Both the position numbers and the translations under genes were made by a program. From positions 1-64,000 of the forward strand of contig NZ_JAUCGJ010000008.1 in the NCBI RefSeq assembly GCF_030378065.1: a stretch of DNA of 64,000 nucleotides. The letters are read 5' to 3'. The notes under the pieces were generated by a model. That model was not told the origin of the DNA, did no database searches, and saw only the letters and a list, made by a program, of their open reading frames with translations. Position 1 is the first letter of the stretch. Every line of letters starts with the position of its first letter. Positions 38,283-47,130 of this stretch are shown in pieces. The DNA is from Candidatus Venteria ishoeyi (GTDB lineage: Bacteria > Pseudomonadota > Gammaproteobacteria > Beggiatoales > Beggiatoaceae).

Positions 38283-38472
38283 TACTAAACAACCACCCGC
38301 TAAAAGACGGGTGGGTTAGAGCATTTGGTGGCTGAAAGCCGAGATACAGGGCGGACAAGCCCCTTTGGGGTGTTAGTGCTAAAACCCATATTTTAAGTTT
38401 TACCGTTAAACATCAGAGATAAATCTGTTCGCCTGAAAGGCGAAGGTTTTAACCTTGTGCATGGAAAATAAA
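38283..38472. repeat. Short copy of palindromic repeat family C
   Basis: Almost identical to 51807-51886 joined to 52312-52424, lacking the about 425 bases in between. It contains hairpins CCACCCG-CTAAAAGA-CGGGTGG and TTCGCCT-GAA-AGGCGAA. The join falls within a run of C shared by both ends (AAGCCCCTTTGGGG), as expected for deletion or insertion between short repeats. It separates the adhesin from the first AAA gene. Confidence 0.8.
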
Positions 38473-38579
38473 GTCTCGTCATTTAACGGTATATAAACCT
38501 GTAAAAATAAATAAATGCCAGATAGTGCAACAGGTTATACTTGAGAGAGATAATAAATCCAGTATAGAGTTAACTCATC

Positions 38580-40175
38580 ATGGAAAAATTTTTTAACAAT
38601 GCCGGGCCTTCGGTTCCCAGCAAGCACTATACAATTGATCCTCTGCAAAGGATTGATGTTGATAATATAGAAGCATTGATTGCACAAGAACGTTATTTTG
38701 TATTACATGCCCCGCGCCAGACTGGAAAAACCACTTGTTTATTAGAACTGATGTTTCATCTCAATAAACAAGGCAAATATCAAACTTTATATGCCAATAT
38801 TGAAGCAGCACAGGCTTTGCGTGGCGATGTAAAAAATGCCATGAACAATATTTGTCATGCAATAGCACATCATGCAAGTATCTATCTGAATAATACTCAA
38901 TTGCAGGACAAAGTAGGTGATTTATTAACTACAAATGCCAGCGGTTCATTGACAAGTTTATTGACTTATTGGACACAGGTTTCTGATAAACCTACGGTAT
39001 TATTTTTAGATGAAGTTGATGCTTTAGTTGGTGATACTTTAATTTCTTTATTACGCCAAATCCGTGCAGGTTATGCCCAACGCCCAACGGCTTTTCCACA
39101 AGCGATTATTCTTTGTGGGGTTCGTGATGTGCGTGATTATCGGATACATACCCAACACCAAGAAATTATTACTGGTGGTTCGGCATTTAATATCAAAGCC
39201 GAATCTCTACGTTTAGACAATTTGACTGAATCCGAAGTACGGAATTTATGGCTGCAACACACAGGCGAAACCGGGCAAACTTTTGATGACAATATTTTTG
39301 TCCAATTATGGGAAGATACGCATGGACAACCCTGGTTAGTAAATGCTTTAGCTTATGAACTGACTTGGCATAATAAACGCTTACGTGACCGCAATGTGCC
39401 TATTACTTTGGAAGATTATTGGCAAGCAAAAGAAAACTTGATTCAATCGCGTGCAACCCACCTTGATCAACTAACTGATAAACTTAAAGAAGCAAGAGTA
39501 CATAGTGTAATTTCCGCGCTATTATCTGGTAAGGTTACAGGAGATACCATTCCAACTGATGATGTACAATATGTGATTGATTTAGGTCTCATAGAATCTC
39601 GTCCACAACTGCGTATTTCCAATCGCATTTATCAGGAAGTTATTCCCAGAGAATTAACCTGGACACGGCAGATTACCATTGCTCATGAACAATCCTGGTA
39701 TCTCACTCCGCAGCGTCATATCGACATGCCCAAACTCTTGAGCGCTTTCCAGCAATTTTTTCGGGAAAATGCTGATGCCTGGATAGAACGCTTTGATTAC
39801 AAGGAAGCCGGGCCGCAATTACTGCTCCAGGCATTTTTACAACGCATTATTAACGGTGGCGGACGTATCAACCGGGAATATGGCCTGGGCCGCAAACGCA
39901 CAGATTTATTCATTGAATGGCCCATCAGTGAAGAAGACGGTTATTATGGCGCAGTGCAGCGCATTGTGTTTGAGTTAAAAATCCTTTACCAATCACTGGA
40001 AAGCACGGTTGTAGACGGCTTAAAACAAACCGCTGCTTATGCCGAGCAGTGTGGCGCGGATGAAGCGCATTTACTGATTTTTGACCGCCGCCCCGGCATA
40101 GCCTGGGACGATAAAATCTGGCAAGACCCAGCCCGTCATGTGGGGCAGCGCTCAATCAGCGTTTGGGGGATGTGA
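38580..40175 (+). CDS. AAA-like ATPase with C-terminal PD-(D/E)XK nuclease-like domain (copy A)
   Basis: A 531-aa cytoplasmic protein. The N-terminal ATPase has Walker A APRQTGKTT (45-53) and Walker B VLFLDEVDALVG (near 140). A helical lid follows. The C-terminal 110 residues have GLGRKRTDLFIEWP and RIVFELKI, matching a PD-(D/E)XK nuclease core (acidic residue, then ExK). Such AAA/PD-(D/E)XK proteins occur in many copies in Beggiatoa-like genomes; their role is unknown and may relate to mobile DNA or defence. It is nearly identical to the next gene except for residues about 66-135. Confidence 0.85.
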   Translation: MEKFFNNAGPSVPSKHYTIDPLQRIDVDNIEALIAQERYFVLHAPRQTGKTTCLLELMFHLNKQGKYQTLYANIEAAQALRGDVKNAMNNICHAIAHHASIYLNNTQLQDKVGDLLTTNASGSLTSLLTYWTQVSDKPTVLFLDEVDALVGDTLISLLRQIRAGYAQRPTAFPQAIILCGVRDVRDYRIHTQHQEIITGGSAFNIKAESLRLDNLTESEVRNLWLQHTGETGQTFDDNIFVQLWEDTHGQPWLVNALAYELTWHNKRLRDRNVPITLEDYWQAKENLIQSRATHLDQLTDKLKEARVHSVISALLSGKVTGDTIPTDDVQYVIDLGLIESRPQLRISNRIYQEVIPRELTWTRQITIAHEQSWYLTPQRHIDMPKLLSAFQQFFRENADAWIERFDYKEAGPQLLLQAFLQRIINGGGRINREYGLGRKRTDLFIEWPISEEDGYYGAVQRIVFELKILYQSLESTVVDGLKQTAAYAEQCGADEAHLLIFDRRPGIAWDDKIWQDPARHVGQRSISVWGM

Positions 40176-40189
40176 AAAAACATATCCAT

Positions 40190-40243
40190 TTATTTATCTT
40201 TTGGCTTATCCGCCACCAGGGCTTTATCCTGTCTTTTGGCAAA
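40190..40243 (-). pseudogene. Seventeen-codon remnant of a P-type ATPase tail
   Basis: The minus strand encodes FAKRQDKALVADKPKDK then a stop. It matches the end of the reading frame at 42015 (LAKHQDKALVEEKHKE). Homology stops abruptly at about 40243, shortly before the duplicated upstream region of the second AAA gene begins (40276). It therefore marks the junction of the tandem duplication. Confidence 0.65.
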
Positions 40244-40386
40244 CCAGCACTGATATTTTCGTAAACGGTAGTCAATGAAGTCTCGTCATTTAACGGTATA
40301 TAAACCTGTAAAAATAAATAAACCCCATATAATGCAACAGGTTATACTTGAGAAAGATAATAAATCCAGTATAGAGTTAACTCATC

Positions 40387-41985
40387 ATGGAAAAGTTTTT
40401 TAACAATGCCGGGCCTTCGGTTCCCAGCAAACACTATACAATTGATCCTCTGCAAAGGATTGATGTTGATAATATAGAAGCATTGATTGCACAAGAACGT
40501 TATTTTGTATTACATGCTCCACGCCAGACTGGAAAAACCACTTGTTTATTAGAACTGATGTTTCATCTCAATAAACAAGCTAACTATCATGCTTTATATG
40601 CCAATATTGAAGCAGCACAAATAGCTAGAAATGAAGTGACACGCGGTATCAATACAATTGCCAGTGTTATTTCCCGCGCAGCAAGTCTTTATTTAGATAA
40701 TCAAGATTTATTATCCTGGTTAGAGGCGTATCATGGGAAAATCAATACTGATGATTTGCTGAGTTCATTATTAGAACACTGGACAAAACAATCAGAAAAA
40801 CCCACTGTATTGTTTTTAGATGAAGTTGATGCTTTAGTTGGTGATACTTTAATTTCTTTATTACGCCAAATCCGCGCAGGTTATGCCCAACGCCCAACTG
40901 CTTTTCCACAAGCGATTATTCTTTGTGGGGTTCGTGATGTGCGTGATTATCGGATACATACCCAACACCAAGAAATTATTACTGGTGGTAGTGCATTTAA
41001 TATTAAAGCCAAATCGTTACGTTTAGGTAATTTGACTGAATCCGAAGTACGGGATTTATGGCTGCAACATACGGCAGAAACAGGGCAAATATTGGATGAA
41101 ACTATTTTTCCTCAGTTATGGGAAGATACCCACGGACAACCCTGGTTAGTAAATGCCCTGGGTTATGAATTAACTTGGGATAATAAACGCTTACGTGACC
41201 GCAATGTGCCTATTACTTTGGAAGATTATTGGCAAGCAAAAGAAAACTTGATTCAATCGCGTGCTACCCACCTTGATCAGCTAACTGATAAACTTAAAGA
41301 AGCAAGAGTACATAGTGTAATTTCTGCGCTATTATCTGGTAAGGTTACAGGAGATACCATTCCAACTGATGATGTACAATATGTGGTTGATTTAGGTCTC
41401 ATAGAATCTCGTCCACAACTGCGTATTTCTAATCGCATTTATCAGGAAGTTATTCCCAGAGAATTAACCTGGACACGGCAGATTACCATTGCTCATGAAC
41501 AATCCTGGTATCTCACTCCGCAGCGTCATATCGACATACCCAAACTCTTGAGCGCTTTCCAGCAATTTTTTCGGGAAAATGCCGATGCCTGGATAGAACG
41601 CTTTGATTACAAGGAAGCCGGGCCACAGTTGTTGCTCCAGGCATTTTTACAACGCATTATTAACGGCGGCGGACGTATCAACCGGGAATATGGCCTGGGC
41701 CGCAAACGCACAGATTTATTCATTGAATGGCCCATCAGTGAAGAAGACGGTTATTATGGCGCAGTGCAGCGCATTGTGTTTGAGTTAAAAATCCTTTACC
41801 AGTCACTGGAAAGCACGGTTGTAGACGGCTTAAAACAAACCGCTGCTTATGCCGAGCAGTGTGGCGCGGATGAAGCGCATTTACTGATTTTTGACCGCCG
41901 CCCCGGCATAGCCTGGGACGATAAAATCTGGCAAGACCCAGCCCGTCATGTGGGGCAGCGCTCAATCAGCATTTGGGGGATGTGA
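40387..41985 (+). CDS. AAA-like ATPase with C-terminal PD-(D/E)XK nuclease-like domain (copy B)
   Basis: A 532-aa tandem duplicate of the preceding gene, offset 1807 bases. The same Walker A, Walker B and ExK features are intact. The about 110 bases before the ATG are also duplicated (AACGGTATATAAACCTG and CCAGTATAGAGTTAACTC blocks), so both copies probably share promoter and control. From residue 66 to 135, between the Walker motifs, the sequence differs completely in most positions (QIARNEVTRGINTIAS against QALRGDVKNAMNNICH). The rest of the protein differs at only a handful of positions, mostly between residues 205 and 270. Confidence 0.85.
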   Translation: MEKFFNNAGPSVPSKHYTIDPLQRIDVDNIEALIAQERYFVLHAPRQTGKTTCLLELMFHLNKQANYHALYANIEAAQIARNEVTRGINTIASVISRAASLYLDNQDLLSWLEAYHGKINTDDLLSSLLEHWTKQSEKPTVLFLDEVDALVGDTLISLLRQIRAGYAQRPTAFPQAIILCGVRDVRDYRIHTQHQEIITGGSAFNIKAKSLRLGNLTESEVRDLWLQHTAETGQILDETIFPQLWEDTHGQPWLVNALGYELTWDNKRLRDRNVPITLEDYWQAKENLIQSRATHLDQLTDKLKEARVHSVISALLSGKVTGDTIPTDDVQYVVDLGLIESRPQLRISNRIYQEVIPRELTWTRQITIAHEQSWYLTPQRHIDIPKLLSAFQQFFRENADAWIERFDYKEAGPQLLLQAFLQRIINGGGRINREYGLGRKRTDLFIEWPISEEDGYYGAVQRIVFELKILYQSLESTVVDGLKQTAAYAEQCGADEAHLLIFDRRPGIAWDDKIWQDPARHVGQRSISIWGM

Positions 41986-42014
41986 AGCACAAAAAGTTTA
42001 TCCATTTATTGGCT

Positions 42015-42326
42015 TTATTCTTTGTGCTTTTCCTCCACCAACGCCTTATCCTGATGTTTCGCCAGAGGATACAGCGTATACCCCAATTGCCCCGCGCTGC
42101 TCAGATAATACAATCCCATGCCAAAGCCAGTATGCAGCAACAACACCCCGGCGATGTTGATGATGCCCGGTGCTATCGTACCGACCAGATTGCCACTCAT
42201 GGTTTGTTCAAATTCATCCGAGAGTTGCAACAGCGTTTGTAAACGCTCCAGTGTGCCGTCCATGAAAATGATTTGTGCAGTATCGGTGCAGATTTTGAGG
42301 TTAAATATGCCTAAAACACGCGCCAC
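42015..42326 (-). pseudogene. C-terminal fragment of a P-type cation ATPase
   Basis: About 100 codons. The middle reads ICTDTAQIIFMDGTLERLQ and later NLVGTIAPGIINIAGVLLLH, resembling the ATD-TA-I-LMD segment and last membrane helices of heavy-metal P-type ATPases, and ends YPLAKHQDKALVEEKHKE. The catalytic DKTG and nucleotide domains are absent, and the only start is a GTG overlapping the SCO gene. A broken 3' remnant is more likely than a functional gene. Confidence 0.6.
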
Positions 42327-42837
42327 TTTGGGTGGACTGCTGATTTTACTGAGTTTCAGCCTATTGTTTGTTCTGCCTTTGATTCCCTTACATAGCGGTA
42401 AAATTGCACAACTACCATTTGTTTTAGAACGCGAAGCACATTTTGTGCTGGTATTTTTTGGTTATCCCGGTTGTAACGAAGTTTGCCCACGGACTTTACA
42501 AAACCTGACTGAAATCTATCAGAATTATTCTCAGCAAGTTGCTTTGCAAGTGGTTTTTATCAATTTACATCCGGGTGCCTCCCAAGTTGCAATACAGGCT
42601 TATGCAAAAAATTTTCATCCCCATTTCCAGGGGGTTAATTTAACTGACCAAATATTGGAAAATCTAAAGTCAAACCTTGGTGTAACTGCAATAAAAACAA
42701 TGGACAAAAGTAATGATATTCTGCATAGTGAGCAGCTTTATTTATTAGAAAAATACAATAATGACTGGAAAATTAAAGTGATTTACTGGAACACTGATAA
42801 GTTGAGACAAGGCTTATATAACGATATGAATTCATGA
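42307..42837 (+). CDS. SCO1/SenC-like thioredoxin-fold protein
   Basis: A 176-aa protein started at the ATG at 42307 (MPKTRATLGG). It has an N-terminal membrane anchor (residues 8-27) and a thioredoxin-like periplasmic domain with the copper-binding CxxxC motif GYPGCNEVCP and the later conserved histidine (ILHSEQLYLL). SCO proteins deliver copper to cytochrome c oxidase or act as periplasmic thiol reductases. The stop overlaps the next gene's start by four bases, so it is coupled to a sensor kinase rather than to oxidase genes, hinting at a sensory or regulatory use. Confidence 0.78.
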   Translation: MPKTRATLGGLLILLSFSLLFVLPLIPLHSGKIAQLPFVLEREAHFVLVFFGYPGCNEVCPRTLQNLTEIYQNYSQQVALQVVFINLHPGASQVAIQAYAKNFHPHFQGVNLTDQILENLKSNLGVTAIKTMDKSNDILHSEQLYLLEKYNNDWKIKVIYWNTDKLRQGLYNDMNS

Positions 42838-44222
42838 TAATAAAACAACATTTTACAAAAAAACCACGTATTTCATTTTCAGAACGCCTGACCCAAGCTT
42901 TTCTTGAGGATTATCAGCACGTTGATAAAATGATGCTGATATTATTGTTTTTACACTGGTTTACTGCCTCAACTATCATGGCCTATGCTTATGGCCTGTA
43001 TACCTTGGGTTTTGTCGGTGGTGGGCTGGTGATGTTGATTGCCACGCTGGCTTATATGCTTTATCGCGGTACTGTGGTTTTTCGCATTATTGTGGGCATT
43101 TCCCTGATGTTGTTCTCAGCCATTTTTATCCAGCAGCATTTAGGGCGTATTGAGATGCATTTTCATGTCTTTATCGCGCTGGCATTTCTGATTCGCTACA
43201 AAGACTTCATCCCTCTGCTTGCTGGTGCTATCACAACAACTGTGCATCACGCGGTTTTCAGTTACTGCCAAGTGTATGACATTACGCTATTGGATATGCC
43301 GATTAAAGTTTACAACTACGGTGAAGGTTTCAGCATCACCCTGTTACATGCCGCATTTGTCGTACTGGCTGTTTCCGTCTACATCTATATGATTCAGTCC
43401 TTGCGTCAACAGTTTATCAAAAATATTCAATTTAGCGATACACTGGAATTAAAAAACCAGGAGATTGAACAATCAAAAATCGCACTGAAAAAAGAAAAAG
43501 AAAGAGAAGTGGCGGCTAATAAAGCCAAAAGCCAGTTTATCGCCAATATGAGCCATGAACTACGTACACCGCTGAATGCGATTATTGGCTACAGTGAAAT
43601 GCTGCGAGAAACTGCTGAAGAAGAAGCGCGGCAGGAAGACGTTACCGATCTGGAAAAAATTCATGTGGCTGGCAATCACCTATTAAGCCTGATTAACGAC
43701 ATCTTAGATATTTCCAAAATTGAAGCAGGGAAAATGGAGATTGCACCACAGGTGTTTAATCTTCCAGCTTTAATCGAAGAAGTTGCAGTCACAGCTGAGC
43801 CACTCATCCATAAAAATCATAACCAGTTTAACTTGATCATGGAAGATGATTTAGGTGAAGTGAATACTGACACTACAAAATTGCGCCAGATATTATTAAA
43901 CCTGCTCAGCAATGCCAGCAAATTTTGTAAAAACGGTAATATTGATCTCGATGTCAGTATGCAACAACAAGATAATGAAACCTGGATTAATCTCATTGTC
44001 ACTGATGAAGGCATTGGTATCAGCGAACAACAATTACAAAAACTCTTCCATGCCTTTGTCCAGGCTGATGCCTCAACCAGTAATCAATATGGTGGCACGG
44101 GTCTGGGGCTGGTTATCAGTGAGCGTTTTGCGCGTTTAATGGGCGGGCGCATTGAAGTCAGCAGCGAAGTGGGTAAGGGGAGTTGCTTTTCTGTATGGTT
44201 GCCTGTGGGTAAGATAAGCTGA
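42834..44222 (+). CDS. Membrane sensor histidine kinase
   Basis: A 462-aa kinase. Six membrane helices (about 35-190) include HMGH-like histidines (GRIEMHFHVFIALAFLIRYK, TTTVHHAVF), then a coiled coil, a HisKA domain with SHELRTPLNA (near 236) and a HATPase domain ([28 protein letters not shown]). No receiver domain, so the response regulator is elsewhere. The start overlaps the SCO-like gene by four bases. Membrane histidines could bind a metal, which would fit the copper-protein partner, but this is inference. The last codons and the stop lie inside a family B repeat element. Confidence 0.9.
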   Translation: MIIKQHFTKKPRISFSERLTQAFLEDYQHVDKMMLILLFLHWFTASTIMAYAYGLYTLGFVGGGLVMLIATLAYMLYRGTVVFRIIVGISLMLFSAIFIQQHLGRIEMHFHVFIALAFLIRYKDFIPLLAGAITTTVHHAVFSYCQVYDITLLDMPIKVYNYGEGFSITLLHAAFVVLAVSVYIYMIQSLRQQFIKNIQFSDTLELKNQEIEQSKIALKKEKEREVAANKAKSQFIANMSHELRTPLNAIIGYSEMLRETAEEEARQEDVTDLEKIHVAGNHLLSLINDILDISKIEAGKMEIAPQVFNLPALIEEVAVTAEPLIHKNHNQFNLIMEDDLGEVNTDTTKLRQILLNLLSNASKFCKNGNIDLDVSMQQQDNETWINLIVTDEGIGISEQQLQKLFHAFVQADASTSNQYGGTGLGLVISERFARLMGGRIEVSSEVGKGSCFSVWLPVGKIS

Positions 44223-44348
44223 GTTCGGCGTAAGCTTCTTTTTGCACTAATCGCACAAAAAACCGCTTCCACCTCAGGCCAAGTTATTGATAGTGTGTAC
44301 TGAATTTAAGTGGTTTTTATTAAAAAACCTTACGTTGGGTTCAGCTTA
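44215..44348. repeat. Inverted-repeat element family B, dispersed copy
   Basis: Starts TAAGCTGAGTTCGGCGTAAG and ends CTTACGTTGGGTTCAGCTTA. The two ends pair as about 20-base terminal inverted repeats with only transition differences. The hairpin TTTTTGC-ACTAATC-GCACAAAAA differs in sequence from the 14.8 kb copies but still pairs. The element begins inside the kinase gene and supplies its stop codon. Confidence 0.85.
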
Positions 44349-44374
44349 AAATAAGCGGAATAAAGCAACTATCT

Positions 44375-44785
44375 TCACCCATTGGTTTCCAAACCCAGCG
44401 TATAAGCTGCCAAAAGCGCATCCATAAGGGATTTATTTTCTGTCTGCTTGTCAGTATCAAAATATTGCTGCACGATAAGCTGTAATTTATTGATAATTTG
44501 CTGTTTGCGCCATTTTTCTTCAAAACCCGGTATATCAAAGTCATGCTTATGACAGAATTCTACTGCCACTCCCTGCGCTTCACTAAACTCGATATCTGAC
44601 ACTTGCATGACTTCAAACAGATATGAATAGGTGTCGATATCATTGTTATTTGCAACAAAATAATCAAGGGCGGGAATATGGCCCGTGGTATCCATTAACT
44701 TATCCAGATCTAAAATGCTGGCGGGTTGATAATTGATACCTTTAAATGAAAAACGAAAAGTGACTTTAATCGAGTTTGCCATCAT
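44375..44785 (-). CDS. Unknown 136-aa protein translationally coupled to cbbO
   Basis: Not recognised. The start ATG overlaps the cbbO stop by four bases (ATGA), with a second ATG at once, so it is the last gene of the RuBisCO operon. The protein is acidic, soluble and has no signal peptide. The first half looks like a beta-rich domain (IKVTFRFSFKGINYQPAS, then DYFVANNNDIDTYSYLFEVM); the second half is helical (EEKWRKQQIINKLQLIVQQY). Coupling suggests a CbbQO accessory factor, but nothing in the sequence proves it. Confidence 0.8.
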   Translation of the reverse strand: MMANSIKVTFRFSFKGINYQPASILDLDKLMDTTGHIPALDYFVANNNDIDTYSYLFEVMQVSDIEFSEAQGVAVEFCHKHDFDIPGFEEKWRKQQIINKLQLIVQQYFDTDKQTENKSLMDALLAAYTLGLETNG

Positions 44786-47034
44786 TTAGTCAGACTCATA
44801 AACAGTTTGGGTAATTTTTCCGGCAGGCGATCAACATGATCGATGACTGAATATTGTCCACCAAAAATATCTTTCACATAGTCGTCAGCACGGGGATCAA
44901 GATTAATGCAATAGGTAAAAATACCGTCCTGATCAAGTTCCTGCACAGCCTTATGCGTATCCTGAATCAAAATCTGCTCATCATCCGTATCAATATCGGC
45001 AGGCTCGCCGTCGGTTAAAACCAGTAATAGCTTTTTATCGGCCTTTTGTTTTTCGAGGTAGTGCGCAGCATGGCGCATGGCAGCGCCCATACGGGTTGAA
45101 TAACCTGCCTGAATTGCAGCGAGCCGCGCCTTGACGGCATCATCCCAGCGCTCAGTGAAGCCTTTGATATGCTGATAACGGACTTCATGTCGGGTATTGG
45201 ATGAAAACCCTGCAATGGCAAATTTATCACCTAAATGCTCAATTGCCCAGGCCAGCAAGGAAACCGCTTCCTGGCTTAATTCCAGAATGGTTTGCTGACA
45301 GCCGTCAGGAATATCATTTAATGATTGTGACAAATCCAGTAATAACATGACTGCGATATCACGCCCATCATGCTTATGACTCATATTAATGCGTGGATCA
45401 GGTTGTGAGCCTGCTTTGTAATCAATCAAAGAGCGGATGGCAACATCCAAATCCAGTTCGCTGCCTTCTTCCTGATAACGCACCCGCACATATTGCTGTG
45501 GTTTTAAGGTATCAAGAATTTGTTTCAACCTTTTGGCAAGGGCGCTGTTTTTTTCCAGTAATTTGTCAATATCTGCCGCTGAGCCGGAAGGGTGCAGAGA
45601 TTCATATAAACTAACCCAGTCAGGGCGATAGCTGCTGGAGCGATAATCCCACTCCTTATAATGCCGGGGGGGCAAACCATCGACTTCAATGTCTTGTTCT
45701 TTGGTTTCGCGGGTGGCATCATAATCTTCTGCTTCATCATTTTCTTCAATAAAAATCCACATGTGCCGATTGTCATCACGATAATCCACTTCAGTATTTT
45801 CAAACCGGATATTGGGGGATTGATCCGATTGCAGCCGGGTTTTTGCAATAAAAGAGATGGCGATGGAAGCCATTTCCTTGGGGCTTGACTCGCCCTGTTG
45901 CATGGCGGCATAAAAACGTTCGACAAATTCTTTGATAACTGGATTTTGATAACCATGATCCGCATCTAAAATGGCGCGGGAAAGCATAGCCAGACGATGC
46001 AGAATACAGGATTCTTTTTGGGGTTCACAATCCCCTTCTATGGGGGCGGGGTGTAATGCCTTAAGGATATTGCGCAAGCCGGGGTATTGCTGCATGGCCA
46101 GATATTCAACCCGCGAGTCTTCCAGCAGCTCCACACCAACCCGTTGGAAAGGGCTGAAATTGTCGGCAATAATGGGGCTGGTCCAGCGCCGATGCGCCGC
46201 CATATGGGCAATGGTTGCGCGGTAGCGATCAATGCCTGGCACGTTATTTTTATCGTCGTAGACATCAGGCAGACGAATGCCCACATTATCATAATAAGGC
46301 CGGGGTTTGCGCAGTTCATCAAAACCCAGGGAATAAGGCACAAACTGTTCGGTTTCATCCCACAGTGCTTTCAGGTAAGCGTCAAGCTTACGCTCGTTAT
46401 CCATAAATAGAGTGCCATGACGCTCACGTTGCAACATGGCTTTACTGTCCGCAGATTGCAGGCAGAAATAGCTGGCCTGATAATCCGGGCGCATATAATA
46501 ATTGCGCACACCGTAGGCCATCCAGTTTTTCAGGCCTTCAAGCGATAGCTGGCTAAGCAGATAGGGAATTTGTTTGAGTAATTCAGGCAGCCCCGGACTG
46601 GGGATGGTTGCATTCTGGTTATTATGGATAGAACGACTGGTGTCATTCATCATTTCCACAATGAGTTCGATATAATGCTTGAAGCTATCTTCTGAACCCA
46701 GTCTGCGCGCAGCTTCTGCAATGCTATCCAGAAACAGTGGAATCGCCTTGCCATTGGGGGAGCGCGACATATCCCAGACCGTCTGTGAAACCAGGGTCAA
46801 AGCGTCTTCACCAACCTGATGAGCAACCGTGGGCATTTCTTCAAGATAAACCAGCACCGGCTCAAAGCCCCTGCCAATCATACAAATCAGGGAGGCACCT
46901 TTAAGATAGTCCTTAACCCCCTGAGGGCTTAATTGCCGCAGCGCATCGTTAATACAATCTTCAAAAATATTTTCGAGTTGAGCAAAGCTGCATTGCAGTT
47001 GATCACGATAAACCTGAATTTCTTCTGGAGTCAT
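44782..47034 (-). CDS. cbbO: CbbO, VWA-domain RuBisCO activase subunit
   Basis: About 750 aa. Adaptor of the CbbQO-type RuBisCO activase, which remodels inhibited RuBisCO. The C-terminal 200 residues form a von Willebrand A domain with the MIDAS motif DLSQS (in VMLLLDLSQSLND) and the later TDGEPAD. The long N-terminal region (QVYRDQLQCSFAQLENIFED) is typical of CbbO/NorD. I chose the ATG at 47034 with AGGTAA about 9 bases upstream; a TTG at 47109 in the same frame would add 25 residues. It follows cbbQ after about 96 bases and overlaps the next small gene by four. Confidence 0.92.
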   Translation of the reverse strand: MTPEEIQVYRDQLQCSFAQLENIFEDCINDALRQLSPQGVKDYLKGASLICMIGRGFEPVLVYLEEMPTVAHQVGEDALTLVSQTVWDMSRSPNGKAIPLFLDSIAEAARRLGSEDSFKHYIELIVEMMNDTSRSIHNNQNATIPSPGLPELLKQIPYLLSQLSLEGLKNWMAYGVRNYYMRPDYQASYFCLQSADSKAMLQRERHGTLFMDNERKLDAYLKALWDETEQFVPYSLGFDELRKPRPYYDNVGIRLPDVYDDKNNVPGIDRYRATIAHMAAHRRWTSPIIADNFSPFQRVGVELLEDSRVEYLAMQQYPGLRNILKALHPAPIEGDCEPQKESCILHRLAMLSRAILDADHGYQNPVIKEFVERFYAAMQQGESSPKEMASIAISFIAKTRLQSDQSPNIRFENTEVDYRDDNRHMWIFIEENDEAEDYDATRETKEQDIEVDGLPPRHYKEWDYRSSSYRPDWVSLYESLHPSGSAADIDKLLEKNSALAKRLKQILDTLKPQQYVRVRYQEEGSELDLDVAIRSLIDYKAGSQPDPRINMSHKHDGRDIAVMLLLDLSQSLNDIPDGCQQTILELSQEAVSLLAWAIEHLGDKFAIAGFSSNTRHEVRYQHIKGFTERWDDAVKARLAAIQAGYSTRMGAAMRHAAHYLEKQKADKKLLLVLTDGEPADIDTDDEQILIQDTHKAVQELDQDGIFTYCINLDPRADDYVKDIFGGQYSVIDHVDRLPEKLPKLFMSLTK

Positions 47035-47130
47035 TTGCTTATTACCTGCCAAACAAACGGTATTGAAAGAAGGACAAACACACAGTTTTGACCCTGCAAG
47101 ATTGGACAAAGCATAGCGGCTTAATGTCTT

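Noticed and set aside
42118-42306. N-terminal extension of the SCO-like protein
   Set aside because: The extra 63 residues are Ser/Cys/Met-rich, antisense to the P-type ATPase fragment, and precede a proper start with a membrane anchor.
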